Below, piece after piece: positions 43,171 through 53,402 of a DNA stretch of 64,000 bases. Under the pieces are notes generated by a model, which was not told the origin of the DNA, did no database searches, and saw only the letters and a list, made by a program, of their open reading frames with translations. Positions within the stretch are counted from its first letter, which is position 1. Every line of letters begins with the position of its first letter. Source of the DNA: Nostoc sp. LPT (GTDB lineage Bacteria; Cyanobacteriota; Cyanobacteriia; Cyanobacteriales; Nostocaceae); assembly GCF_017115165.1 (NCBI RefSeq), contig NZ_JABXKF010000044.1:27398-91397 (forward strand). The letters run 5' to 3'. The position numbers and the translations under genes are program-made.

Positions 43171-44175
43171 ATGGCAGAAGTTTATACAAGTGCCCAATGG
43201 GCTGAAATCTGGGAAGAAGGCTTACAAACTGGAAAGATTACTTACCATTCTGATGAGATTGAAAGCGTTGAGATTTTGCAGCATCCACTGATAAAAGGTC
43301 AAGTTAGTAACATTCCACTTTGTTTGGGACTGCGAGCAGATATTATTAATTTGGAGTTACCACAGACTCTTGGTTGGGATTTTGTGGATAGTGATACCTA
43401 CGTGACTCTGGTTTTTCGTAGCGCAGGGGTACTCAAAGAGGAAATTGAAGATATTTGCGAACAACCTGGAGAAAGCTATTTATTCTACAGCTTAGGAGAA
43501 GTTAGAGAGATTGAGAAATCTATGGCGGGACAAGATGTCAATATCAGAGTCCGTTTGGAACCGCATCTGCTGAGATTATTGAGTATGGGTCAGGAAGCAT
43601 ATTTACCCTCCCTACTCAAACCATTCTTAAAAACAGACACACCGCCTTCATTTCATCAATCACTTGGCAAAATGACCCCGGCAATGCAATTAGCGTTACA
43701 TCAACTGCTTCACTGTCCGTTTCAAGGAATCATGCGACGTACTTATTTAGAAGCTAAGACACTGGAACTGATCACCTTACAATTTGCTCAACTGTTTAAT
43801 GATGGTACACCCTCCTACCAGTTGGTTAATTTGAAGAGAAACGATGTTGAGCGCATCTATCAAGCCAGAGATATTTTGCTTCAAGATATTACTAACCCAC
43901 CCTCATTAATTGAATTAGCAAAACAAGTGGAGTTAAACGATCGCAAACTCAAGCAAGGATTTCGTCAAATTTTTGGTACAACAGTGTTTGGATATCTGCA
44001 TGATTATCGCCTGGAAAAAGCTGGTCAATTGCTCATGGAAGGACAAATGAATGTAGCTCAGGTGTCCTACGCTGTGGGATTTGCCAACAGAGGTTACTTT
44101 GCTGCTGCATTCCGCAAAAAGTTTGGCATAAATCCCAGCGATTATCAAGCACAGTGGCGAAAACAGTCCGGTTAG
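43171..44175 (+). CDS. PchR-like AraC-family transcriptional regulator
   Basis: 334 residues. A ~230-residue N-terminal sensing region is followed by a two-helix-turn-helix AraC domain: NPPSLIELAKQVELNDRKLKQGFRQIFG and AQVSYAVGFANRGYFAAAFRKKFGINPSDYQ. This matches PchR-type regulators of siderophore receptor genes, which respond to ferric-siderophore. The TonB receptor gene lies 65 bp downstream and a PepSY gene after it, so this is the local iron-uptake regulator. A palindrome just upstream may be its own or Fur's operator. Confidence 0.9.
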   Translation: MAEVYTSAQWAEIWEEGLQTGKITYHSDEIESVEILQHPLIKGQVSNIPLCLGLRADIINLELPQTLGWDFVDSDTYVTLVFRSAGVLKEEIEDICEQPGESYLFYSLGEVREIEKSMAGQDVNIRVRLEPHLLRLLSMGQEAYLPSLLKPFLKTDTPPSFHQSLGKMTPAMQLALHQLLHCPFQGIMRRTYLEAKTLELITLQFAQLFNDGTPSYQLVNLKRNDVERIYQARDILLQDITNPPSLIELAKQVELNDRKLKQGFRQIFGTTVFGYLHDYRLEKAGQLLMEGQMNVAQVSYAVGFANRGYFAAAFRKKFGINPSDYQAQWRKQSG

Positions 44176-44240
44176 CGATCGCAAATGACCTTGTAGAGAT
44201 CACCTGAAATCAGAAAATGCCCTATTGTACCTAAAAGCTA

Positions 44241-46853
44241 TTGAAATTAAGTTGCAACTGTTTTTCTGGGAGTGCTGCGATCGTGGTGTGTGGAGCTTTA
44301 GGTCAAAAATCTTATATTCTTTTCATAGTGGGTGTGTTCTCAATTCTGACGATGCAACCTGCTCAAGCAGATTCAGATATTTCTCGCCTTCAGGATGTTA
44401 TTCATCCCCAGAGAAGTAGTGCTGCACTGCTGGCTCAAGACTCTGGTGTAACGGTAGCACAGGTGACGGGAGTGAAAGCCAATCCCACGAATCAAGGCGT
44501 GGAGATAATTTTACAGACTTCTCTTGGGCAACAGTTGCAAGTTATAAATCGCAGTGCTAGTAATAGCTTTATTGCTGATGTTCCCAATGCCCAACTGCGT
44601 TTACCGTCGGGTGAAGCCTTTACATTCCGCTCCACTAAACCAATTGCAGGTATTACTGAAATAACAGTCACTAACTTTGATGCCAATACTATTCGGGTGA
44701 CAGTTATCGGTGAGGGGAGTGTACCAACAGTTGAGTTATCAGACAGTCCAGACGAGGGTTTGATTTTCTCTGTTGCCAGTGCTGCATCTAGAGCGCAAAA
44801 CCCCACCCCGCCAGCGCCAGGGTCACAACAAACCCAGCCAGAGCAACCAACAGCCCAGGACGATCAGCCGATTGAATTGGTAGTTACGGGTGAGCAGGAT
44901 ACAGGATATAATGCGCCAGATGCGTCAACTGCTACCAAAACCGATACACCCCTGCGGGACATTCCCGCTTCAATTCAGGTAATTCCCCAAGAGGTGATTC
45001 GCGATCAGGGTGCAATTAGCGTCAGAGAAGCAGTGCGTAATGTCAGCGGTGTCACCTATGCTAGTTCAGGTGGCAATCGTGGAGAGAGTTTTACTGTTCG
45101 GGGCTTTAGTGCCGAGCCGTTCTTGAATGGATTTCGTGGTGAAGGCTTTTCGCGAACTCAAGAGGAGAGTGCAAACATCGATCGCATCGAAATCTTGAAG
45201 GGACCTGCATCCATTCTGTATGGACGGGTAGATCCATCAGGAATCATCAATCGGGTTACTAAGAAACCGCTATTTGATCCTTTCTACGAATTGAATTTTA
45301 CAGCCGGAAGCTATAGTTTTTACCGTCCAACCTTAGACTTTGCCGGTCCACTCAACGACGAGAAAACATTAGCATATCGTTTGAATATTGCCTACGAGGA
45401 TGCAGGGAGTTTTCGCGATCGCGTACAGACTGAGCGATTCTTATTTGCACCATCTTTTACCTATCGGCTAGGTGAAAATACGACCTTAAACTTAGATGTG
45501 TCCTATTTGCGGGACGCACGACCGATTGATCGGGGACTGGTGGTACTAAGTGACAATAAAGTTCCTAATATTCCACTGGGTCGCTATCTGGGTGACCCGA
45601 CTAGGCAGGAAAAATTCACCCAAACCCTAGCAGCCCTCTACCTCGACCATCGTTTTAATTCCAATCTCTCGCTCCGGTCTTTGTTTCGCTATACCGCAAG
45701 TACTGAAAGTGGTCCCGGTGCTACTCTACAAATCTTCGGTGATACAGAAGACGATCGCACCTTTGAACTGGGCAATTCTATTGGCGATCAATACTATGAA
45801 ACCTACTCCTGGCAAAATGACCTGACTGCCAAAGTCAAAACGGGATCAATTCAGCATACGGTATTGTTGGGCTTTGAACTTACACGACAGAAGAACTTAT
45901 TCTCTGCTAGAGATCGCTCGGCTGGATTCATTGATGTTTTTAACCCTAGCTACAACTTTACTTTTGGTGAGTTTGATCCCTTGAGAACTGGTAATTATGT
46001 CACCGAGACTTTTGGTATCTATCTGCAAGATCAAATTACCTTGCTGGATAACCTCAAACTGCTGGTAGGTGGAAGATTTGATACCTATCGCTATGAATCC
46101 ACTACCAACGATGTTCCAGATCCGCCCGACAACGCAGATGCATTTACCCCACGTGTAGGCATTGTTTATCAACCGATTCAAGAAGTGTCACTTTACACCA
46201 GCTACAGCCAGTCTTTTACCCCTAATAGCGGTAGAAGTCGGAGCGAGCAACCCTTTGATCCCCAACGTGGCACAGGCTATGAAGTTGGAGTCAAAACAGA
46301 GTTGCTCAATGGTCGGTTATCTTCAACGCTAGCGTACTACAATACGACGCTGAAAAATGTCCTCACCGACGATCTAGGTAATCCTCCTGGCTATTCGCTT
46401 CAAGTTGGTGAACAGCGCAGCCGAGGCATCGAGTTTGATATTGCAGGTGAAATTCTTCCAGGCTGGAAGGTGATCGCATCCTACGCTAACACCGATGCAG
46501 AAGTTACCAAAGACAACACATTCGCGGTCGGCAATCGGCTCAATAATGTGCCGCGCAATGGTGGCAGCCTATGGACAACCTACACCCTGCAAACAGGCAG
46601 TTTGAAAGGATTAGGCGTTGGGTTTGGGGCATTTTTTGTCGGTGAGCGAGCAGGAGATTTAGCTAATTCCTTTGTGGTTCCCGGCTATACTCGCTTGGAT
46701 GCAGCGCTGTACTACCAAAAAGAGAATTTCCGAATTGGACTCAATTTCAAAAACCTCTCGGATATTCGCTATTTTGAGGGATCACAAGGTCGAAATCAGG
46801 TTATTCCAGGTGCACCCTTTATTGTACAAGGTACGATTTCATATTCATTTTGA
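44241..46853 (+). CDS. TonB-dependent siderophore receptor with AMIN domain
   Basis: Up to 870 residues; the start (TTG 44241) is uncertain because the signal peptide region (ending MQPAQA) could begin later. Order: signal peptide; AMIN domain (~70-170, GVKANPTNQGVEIILQTSLG); Pro/Gln-rich linker; plug (~230-345, DIPASIQVIPQEVIRDQG ... IEILKGPASILYGRVDPSG); 22-strand barrel ending in an aromatic residue (ISYSF). It should import ferric siderophores across the outer membrane with TonB energy. The AMIN domain, probably peptidoglycan- or polysaccharide-binding, is a cyanobacterial trait. It follows its PchR-like regulator. Confidence 0.93.
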   Translation: MKLSCNCFSGSAAIVVCGALGQKSYILFIVGVFSILTMQPAQADSDISRLQDVIHPQRSSAALLAQDSGVTVAQVTGVKANPTNQGVEIILQTSLGQQLQVINRSASNSFIADVPNAQLRLPSGEAFTFRSTKPIAGITEITVTNFDANTIRVTVIGEGSVPTVELSDSPDEGLIFSVASAASRAQNPTPPAPGSQQTQPEQPTAQDDQPIELVVTGEQDTGYNAPDASTATKTDTPLRDIPASIQVIPQEVIRDQGAISVREAVRNVSGVTYASSGGNRGESFTVRGFSAEPFLNGFRGEGFSRTQEESANIDRIEILKGPASILYGRVDPSGIINRVTKKPLFDPFYELNFTAGSYSFYRPTLDFAGPLNDEKTLAYRLNIAYEDAGSFRDRVQTERFLFAPSFTYRLGENTTLNLDVSYLRDARPIDRGLVVLSDNKVPNIPLGRYLGDPTRQEKFTQTLAALYLDHRFNSNLSLRSLFRYTASTESGPGATLQIFGDTEDDRTFELGNSIGDQYYETYSWQNDLTAKVKTGSIQHTVLLGFELTRQKNLFSARDRSAGFIDVFNPSYNFTFGEFDPLRTGNYVTETFGIYLQDQITLLDNLKLLVGGRFDTYRYESTTNDVPDPPDNADAFTPRVGIVYQPIQEVSLYTSYSQSFTPNSGRSRSEQPFDPQRGTGYEVGVKTELLNGRLSSTLAYYNTTLKNVLTDDLGNPPGYSLQVGEQRSRGIEFDIAGEILPGWKVIASYANTDAEVTKDNTFAVGNRLNNVPRNGGSLWTTYTLQTGSLKGLGVGFGAFFVGERAGDLANSFVVPGYTRLDAALYYQKENFRIGLNFKNLSDIRYFEGSQGRNQVIPGAPFIVQGTISYSF

Positions 46854-46876
46854 TTGGTACAGCAGGAGTATCCACT

Positions 46877-48013
46877 ATGACATCTAAAACGGTATATAAA
46901 GTTATCTTTGGTTTACATCGCTACATCGGGTTAGCTGTCGGACTGATTGCGATTATTGTTGGTTTAACTGGTAGCCTGCTGGTTTTCCAATCCGAAATTA
47001 TTGCCCATCAAAAGTATTCCCAAATTGAAACCATCACTCATAAAGGAGAAATGCTGCCGATTGAGGTCGTTCTGAATACGGTGAAAAACAGCTATGCCAG
47101 CCAGTCCGATGCCAAGCTCCAGCGAGTTTATGTGCCGACAAAACCAGATGCACCATTTAATGTCATCTTTGCAACTAAGGAAAATGATTGGATTGAAAAT
47201 TACGTTCATCCTTATACAGGAGCAGTTCTCGGTAATACTCTCAATCCCAACCCTGTAGAGCGCTTTTACAAGGTTATTTATGAACTCCACTACAGTTTGC
47301 TAGCAGGTGACATTGGATACAAAATTGTTGGCACTGTTGGTTTACTGGTGTGCATTCTGACGATGACAGGAATATTTCTCTGGCCTGGTTGGAGGAAGTT
47401 ACTGACAGGCTTCAAAATTAAGTGGAATGCTCATCCTAAGCGAGTGAACTTTGATATTCACAAAGTTGCTGGTGCGATCGCAGCTGTGTTTCTTGTTTTC
47501 ACATTTTTCACAGGTTTCTGCTGGAATTTTAATGAATTTAGTGAGCCTCTAATTCGGGCAATTACCTTTAGTTGGAAACCAGAAGTTGTTTCTCAACCTA
47601 TACCCCATCAGTCTTCCCTGAAACTTAGCCAGCAACTTCAGACGGCTCAAGCTCAATTACCCAGTGCAGAACTCAGAAGCGTTTATTTTCCTCAAAAACC
47701 AGACAGCGCTTTGATGATTCGCTATAAGGAACCTCAAGAAAAAGAAGACGGTGGAAACAGCTATGTCTACTTCGACCAGTATAGCGGTAAGGTCTTGCGA
47801 GTAGACAATGCTCTCAAACCCTCCTTAGGCGATCGCATCCTCAACTCCTTCACTCCCCTACACTACGGCACATTTGGTGGTTTGCCTACTCGTATTCTCT
47901 ATGTGTTCATAGGACTTGCACCGTTAATTTTATTTATTACTGGCTTTGTGATGTGGCGGTATCGCAAAAGACCTACGACTAATTTACCCATAGAAGCGTT
48001 CGCCCAAAAGTAG
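46877..48013 (+). CDS. PepSY-associated membrane protein (siderophore-utilisation type)
   Basis: 378 residues from ATG 46877 with AGGAG 8 bases upstream. LHRYIGLAVGLIAIIVGLTGSLLVFQSEI is the first PepSY-TM helix, followed by helices at ~150-175 and ~200-220 (FTFFTGFCWNF) and a last one near 350-370 (RILYVFIGLAPLILFITGFVMWRYRK). The family includes inner-membrane ferric-siderophore reductases such as FhuF-independent PiuB/FoxB types. It directly follows the TonB receptor, so reductive release of iron is the likely role. Confidence 0.88.
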   Translation: MTSKTVYKVIFGLHRYIGLAVGLIAIIVGLTGSLLVFQSEIIAHQKYSQIETITHKGEMLPIEVVLNTVKNSYASQSDAKLQRVYVPTKPDAPFNVIFATKENDWIENYVHPYTGAVLGNTLNPNPVERFYKVIYELHYSLLAGDIGYKIVGTVGLLVCILTMTGIFLWPGWRKLLTGFKIKWNAHPKRVNFDIHKVAGAIAAVFLVFTFFTGFCWNFNEFSEPLIRAITFSWKPEVVSQPIPHQSSLKLSQQLQTAQAQLPSAELRSVYFPQKPDSALMIRYKEPQEKEDGGNSYVYFDQYSGKVLRVDNALKPSLGDRILNSFTPLHYGTFGGLPTRILYVFIGLAPLILFITGFVMWRYRKRPTTNLPIEAFAQK

Positions 48014-48127
48014 AAACGCTCCATTCGTGAGAGGTTAAGGTCAGGTACTATTTGTCAATAAGCAATAGTACTTAAAATATTGCTAGAATCGGGCTAAAAT
48101 TGAGGTTGAAAACACAATTTTTGAGCA

Positions 48128-48331
48128 GGCGATCGCGTCTTCAACTCTTTTGAACCACTCCACTACGGCACTTTTGGCGGATTACCTACGCGCGTTCTTT
48201 ACATCTTCGTAGGAATTGCCCATGTGGTTTTATCTATTACTGGTTTTGTGATGTAGCGGTATCGTCACATCACAAAACCCCTCACTAAACCACCTATTGA
48301 TACAACATCAAATTCCAGCTTGACAAATTAA
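48128..48331 (+). pseudogene. C-terminal scrap of a second PepSY membrane protein gene, with internal stop
   Basis: The frame reads GDRVFNSFEPLHYGTFGGLPTR, VLYIFVGIAHVVLSITGFVM, then TAG (48254-48256) exactly where the intact neighbour has TGG in VMWRYRK, then RYRHITKPLTKPP to TAA at 48331. It matches the last ~65 residues of the gene at 46877 but is diverged. It is the 3' end of a lost paralogue. The hairpin GTACTATT/AATAGTAC (48045-48071) separates it from the intact gene. Confidence 0.82.
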
Positions 48332-48615
48332 GACTTTTTTGCATCAGTGATTTCGGACTAACGTAACAACAACCAAAAGCAATAAACCTACGGTTTGCGG
48401 TGCGATCGCACAGATGTAATATATCTAATAAACAGCGATCGCCTACGGCAGGCGAGTACGCCATCGCACAGTCAACACACGATGACAATTAACATGAGGA
48501 CGTTGATCGAAAGTTATGGAGAACCACTACCGCAAGATTTGGAAAAAGCGATCGCATCCTCAAAGTCTCAAGTAAAGAATACAGTGACACGCGAGAACTC
48601 AATTTGTTGCTCTAT

Positions 48616-49341
48616 CTACGCTCGTTTTTTAAGTGAAGACGTAGCAAGTGGAGGACTTTTTCGCGGACTTATCTGTGCGATCGCCGCAATTTCCGCAAGT
48701 GACAAATTTTGGTCTAAGTTATCGTTGATATAAGCGATCGCTTCTTTTAATTTATGTTTTGGTAATCCACCTGTGTATTCTCGAATGATAAATTGCTGCG
48801 TTGAGTAACGTTTCAATAAATGCACCGCTAGCAGATTTACTGCTGACTCCATATACAGGGAATTATCAAATCCACTAGTTTCTATTTCTTGCTTGAGTGT
48901 CAGTCCAATTTGTTGAATCAATGGATCGTGAGTTTGCAGTTGTTGGACAATTTCAACGGCATCAGCATTTACTGATTCGTAGGCAATACGAGTAATCATC
49001 GCTGGTTCAAGACCAAAGTGAATAAACCCTAATTCCTGTTCAAATTGTACTGCTGGAGAAATTTGATCGGCGGGAAAAACCCCCACATCGGTTGCTGCAT
49101 AGGATTTACTTTGCCAGTGTCCGTTAATTTTTAATTTTGCCTCAAACTCTCTACTGTAAATGGTAATAATGTGCTGAAAAGGCGATGTTTCAGGAAGTTG
49201 ATAGTTTGACTGGCGATGATAGGCAAAATAAAAACCATTGCAACCTGCAACTGGACTGGAAATAATTAAAGGTTTGGGAAGAAATTGTTTTAGTTTGTCT
49301 GGTTGGGCAGCATTAATTCTAAAAGGCTGGTCTATTTGCAT
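48616..49341 (-). pseudogene. AraC-family regulator gene lacking its DNA-binding end
   Basis: About 228 residues are a normal AraC-type sensor half (PLIISSPVAGCNGFYFAYHRQSNYQLPE ... YTGGLPKHKLKEAIAYINDNLDQNLSLAEIAAIAQIS). Sequence then turns into PRKSPPLATSSLKKRA and stops. Only the first helix of the first helix-turn-helix remains; the rest of the DNA-binding domain is gone, the break being near 48657. The product could not bind DNA as usual. It probably belonged with the lost PepSY paralogue next door. The region 48332-48615 holds only a weak ORF. Confidence 0.75.
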
Positions 49342-49451
49342 GACGACTCACACGCTTTTTTTCTAAATATAAATTAAAAGGTGTTAATTCCCATTTTCTA
49401 TCCAACTTGTTGTGCTAGAGATGAGGAATCCTGGGTGCAAACAGTTAAAAT

Positions 49452-49475
49452 ACGGTAAGCCTTGCAAATTACCGT
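49452..49475. promoter_or_regulatory. Inverted repeat in the metY leader
   Basis: ACGGTAA-gccttgcaaa-TTACCGT, a perfect 7-bp inverted repeat ~70 bp before metY. It could be an operator or a weak hairpin. I looked for SAM-riboswitch features here and saw none. Confidence 0.3.
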
Positions 49476-49537
49476 TAATTTATCCAAAACAAGGCTCAAT
49501 TATTGTTACTTGTTTGTATAATTGGAAACTCAAATAA

Positions 49538-50848
<1,311 letters not shown>

Positions 50849-50966
50849 TTTTTAATTGGGCATTGGGCACAAGAGGCAGAGGTGCAAAGGGGCACAGAGG
50901 CAGAGGGGAAAAACTTACTGCAATTTCTCCCCTGCTCCTCTGCTCCCTCAACTCTCCACTCTAGTT

Positions 50967-52046
50967 ATGATCTATTCAGATTTCATCTCACTGCAAACCC
51001 AGTTTTACCAGATGACTGTGCCATTTCCACTTGAAGGCGGCGAAGTATTAATTGGGGTTCAGGTTGCTTATCGCACCTGGGGACAGTTAAATGCTCAAGG
51101 CGATAATGGGGTACTGATTTGTCATGCCTTAACTGGTTCGGCTGACGCTGATGATTGGTGGGAAGCTTTGTTTGGTTCCGGGAAAGCCTTCAATCCAGAA
51201 CGCGACTTTATTGTATGCAGCAACATTTTGGGAAGTTGTTACGGCACAACTGGGCCAACTACTATCAACCCCATAACCGGAAACCCTTATGGCGTATCCT
51301 TCCCTAAGATTACAATCCGAGATATGGTTCACCTGCAAGCTGTACTACTAGAATACCTGGGTGTTCAATCTCTGCGGTTAGTAATTGGCGGTTCACTCGG
51401 TGGGATGCAAGCACTGGAATGGGCATTGTTATATCCAGAAAAGGTGAAAAGTATTGCACCCATTGCTGTTTCTAGCAGACATTCAGCTTGGTGTATTGGA
51501 TTGAGTGAAGCTCAAAGACAGGCAATTTATGCCGATCCAAACTGGCAAAGAGGGAACTATACTTTGGATGCGCCCCCAAACCAAGGACTAGCAGTGGCGC
51601 GGATGATGGCGATGTCTACTTACCGTTCTTGGGATAGTTTTACAAGCCGCTTTGGACGGCAGTATGATGCATCTGAGCAGTTTACTATAGCCAGTTACTT
51701 ACAGCATCAGGGTCAAAAGCTAACAGAACGATTTGATGCCAACACTTACATCACCCTTACCCACGCAATGGATCGCCACGATGTTGCACGCGATCGCACC
51801 AGTCCTAATTTGTCAGATTATGAATCTATTCTACAAATCATCCAGCAACCAACTTTAGTTGTTGCAATTGATTCTGACATTCTCTATCCTCCAGTAGAAC
51901 AACAAGAATTGGCAAATTCAATCCCGAATGCTCAATTGGCGTGGTTGAAGTCAACCCACGGACATGACGCATTTTTAATTGATATGGCTGCATTAAATGA
52001 ACTGCTAATCTCTTTTCGGCAAAGTTTAGATTTCTCAACCTCCTAA
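50967..52046 (+). CDS. metX: Homoserine O-acetyltransferase
   Basis: 359 residues from ATG 50967; the longer frame to 50856 is repeat-derived (KRQRCKGAQRQRG) and rejected. The alpha/beta-hydrolase triad is visible: GGSLGGMQALEWA (Ser), DSDILYPPVEQ (Asp) and HGHDAFLID (His). TGSADADDWWEALFG and GSCYGTTGPTTINP are further MetX signatures. It activates homoserine with acetyl-CoA; succinyl specificity cannot be fully excluded. No clear SD. The 118-bp gap from metY has a purine-rich tract pairing with a TCTCCCCTGCTCCTC tract, a possible mRNA hairpin. Confidence 0.93.
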   Translation: MIYSDFISLQTQFYQMTVPFPLEGGEVLIGVQVAYRTWGQLNAQGDNGVLICHALTGSADADDWWEALFGSGKAFNPERDFIVCSNILGSCYGTTGPTTINPITGNPYGVSFPKITIRDMVHLQAVLLEYLGVQSLRLVIGGSLGGMQALEWALLYPEKVKSIAPIAVSSRHSAWCIGLSEAQRQAIYADPNWQRGNYTLDAPPNQGLAVARMMAMSTYRSWDSFTSRFGRQYDASEQFTIASYLQHQGQKLTERFDANTYITLTHAMDRHDVARDRTSPNLSDYESILQIIQQPTLVVAIDSDILYPPVEQQELANSIPNAQLAWLKSTHGHDAFLIDMAALNELLISFRQSLDFSTS

Positions 52047-52389
52047 CTCGATATATTGAGAAAACAGCTTGGCGTTTCGAGTTCACAGAGGAATGATAAA
52101 GTTAAAAAGGCGTTGGCTACGCCCGCCGCAGGCATCGCACTTTGCGTTATCAAGGGTAACAGCCAGTTGTAGATATCGCTACAGGTGGGTAAATTTGTAT
52201 ATGGAAATTTCTAGAGTGGCGACAGTCGCGGGAGTTGAGATTTTGCGACAGCGCCAACTAAAAGATAGTGTACCAGATTTGCGGTGGGTATCTGAGCGCA
52301 TTCAGAGATACGTATTTTTGTTAACCTAACTGGCGGCTATTGGTAAAAGTAAGCTTGCGTATCTGCAACAAGCTTCCTGTCTCCTAGAA

Positions 52390-52614
52390 CTACGGTGTAC
52401 ACACAAGTCTCTTGACTTGCAATGACATTGCATCGACGAACAATGAATGACATTGCATCGACGAACAATGGCATTGCATCGACGAACAATGGCATTGCAT
52501 CGACTAACAATGGCATTGTATCGACTAATGCTATTTCTCTTGTTCTCATACAGAGCATGAGAATGAAGAAAGTCTTATCAAGCTAGGTTTTTAGGACTTG
52601 TGTGTACAGCGTAG
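52390..52614. mobile_element. Non-coding element with 20-bp inverted ends and 10-bp target duplication (copy 2, 225 bp)
   Basis: Left end CTACGGTGTACACACAAGTC; right end (52595-52614) reversed is CTACGCTGTACACACAAGTC, 19 of 20 identical. TCTCCTAGAA flanks it directly on both sides (52380-52389 and 52615-52624), a perfect 10-bp duplication. The interior is a 21-bp tandem array, unrelated to the interior of copy 1 at 17134. 52047-52389 otherwise holds a GCTACGCCCGCCGCAGGC repeat and a doubtful 42-codon ORF. Confidence 0.87.
52421..52529. repeat. Five 21-bp repeats inside mobile element copy 2
   Basis: Units of AATGRCATTGCATCGACGAA+C at 52421, 52446, 52467, 52488 and 52509, with one extra AATG after the first. 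The last two units drift (CGACTAAC, TTGTATCG). All frames tend to stay open, for example LFVDAMP heptapeptides on the minus strand; not a gene. Confidence 0.85.
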
Positions 52615-52749
52615 TCTCCTAGAAAAGGCCAGGTGATATCGCTAGTAAAAATTCTTTTAATCAACGCCAGCCAACAGAAATGGCAGAATATGGGTTAGTA
52701 AGATTAAAAAAATTATCGGTAAGCGTCACCCAATCTACAGGTTTTTTAT

Positions 52750-53394
52750 ATGATCAAACAGAAATGGGCAAGCATATACAAATGCACTCAGTTACTTTGG
52801 AGTGTTTTGTTAGTGTTGGTAATTTGGAATCTACCCCAACACGCTCTGGCAGATGTCAACCCACAGGAGATAAATGCAATTATTCGCACGCAGGATATTG
52901 CCCTGCAAGCTCTAAACACTCGCGATTTTACCAAAATACAGCCTTACTTGCACCCAAACTTCACAATCACAACAGTTGATAACCAGATTTTTCACAAAGT
53001 TCCTGAGTTTGAAAAGTACTGGAATCAGCAGTTTTCCAGTTCCATCAAAGATATCAAAATGCAACTAAAGGGAGATACTCTCAGAACATTTCTTACTCCA
53101 GAGATAGATGTTGCATCTGGAGAAGCGATCGCATCTTTCTTTTTCAAAGATGGCAAAGCGGCTGATATGGCGTTGCGATGGACAGCAGTGCTACAAAAAC
53201 TCCAAGATAAATGGATGATTCAATCGCTGCATTTCTCCTCCAATCTGTTGAATAACCCAGTATTGAATACTGCTCAACAATTGGGGCGGATTTTAGCAGT
53301 TGCAGCAGGGGTGGGCGGTTTCCTTTTGGGAGCGGTGACGATACTACTATTACCTCGCAGGACTAAGCAACCAACCGAAACCGAAAATATATAG
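52750..53394 (+). CDS. Exported NTF2/SnoaL-like domain protein with C-terminal membrane helix
   Basis: 214 residues. A signal peptide (~12-34, ending HALA) precedes an NTF2-like domain (INAIIRTQDIALQALNTRDFTKIQPYLHPNFTITTVDNQIFH, then MALRWTAVLQKLQDKWMIQSLHFSSN). A C-terminal helix (~183-205, ILAVAAGVGGFLLGAVTILLL) is followed by a basic tail. It is probably anchored with the domain outside the cytoplasm. The glycosyltransferase gene starts 8 bp later, so they are one operon; a helper role in glycan synthesis or export is inference. Confidence 0.8.
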   Translation: MIKQKWASIYKCTQLLWSVLLVLVIWNLPQHALADVNPQEINAIIRTQDIALQALNTRDFTKIQPYLHPNFTITTVDNQIFHKVPEFEKYWNQQFSSSIKDIKMQLKGDTLRTFLTPEIDVASGEAIASFFFKDGKAADMALRWTAVLQKLQDKWMIQSLHFSSNLLNNPVLNTAQQLGRILAVAAGVGGFLLGAVTILLLPRRTKQPTETENI

Positions 53395-53402
53395 CAAATC
53401 AA

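Noticed and set aside
50856..50966. N-terminal extension of metX
   Set aside because: The extra 37 codons are encoded by a low-complexity AGAGGCAGAGG-type tract; the conserved MetX start is at 50967.
52337..52558. 73-codon minus ORF with LFVDAMP repeats
   Set aside because: It is the translation of the 21-bp array inside a mobile element.
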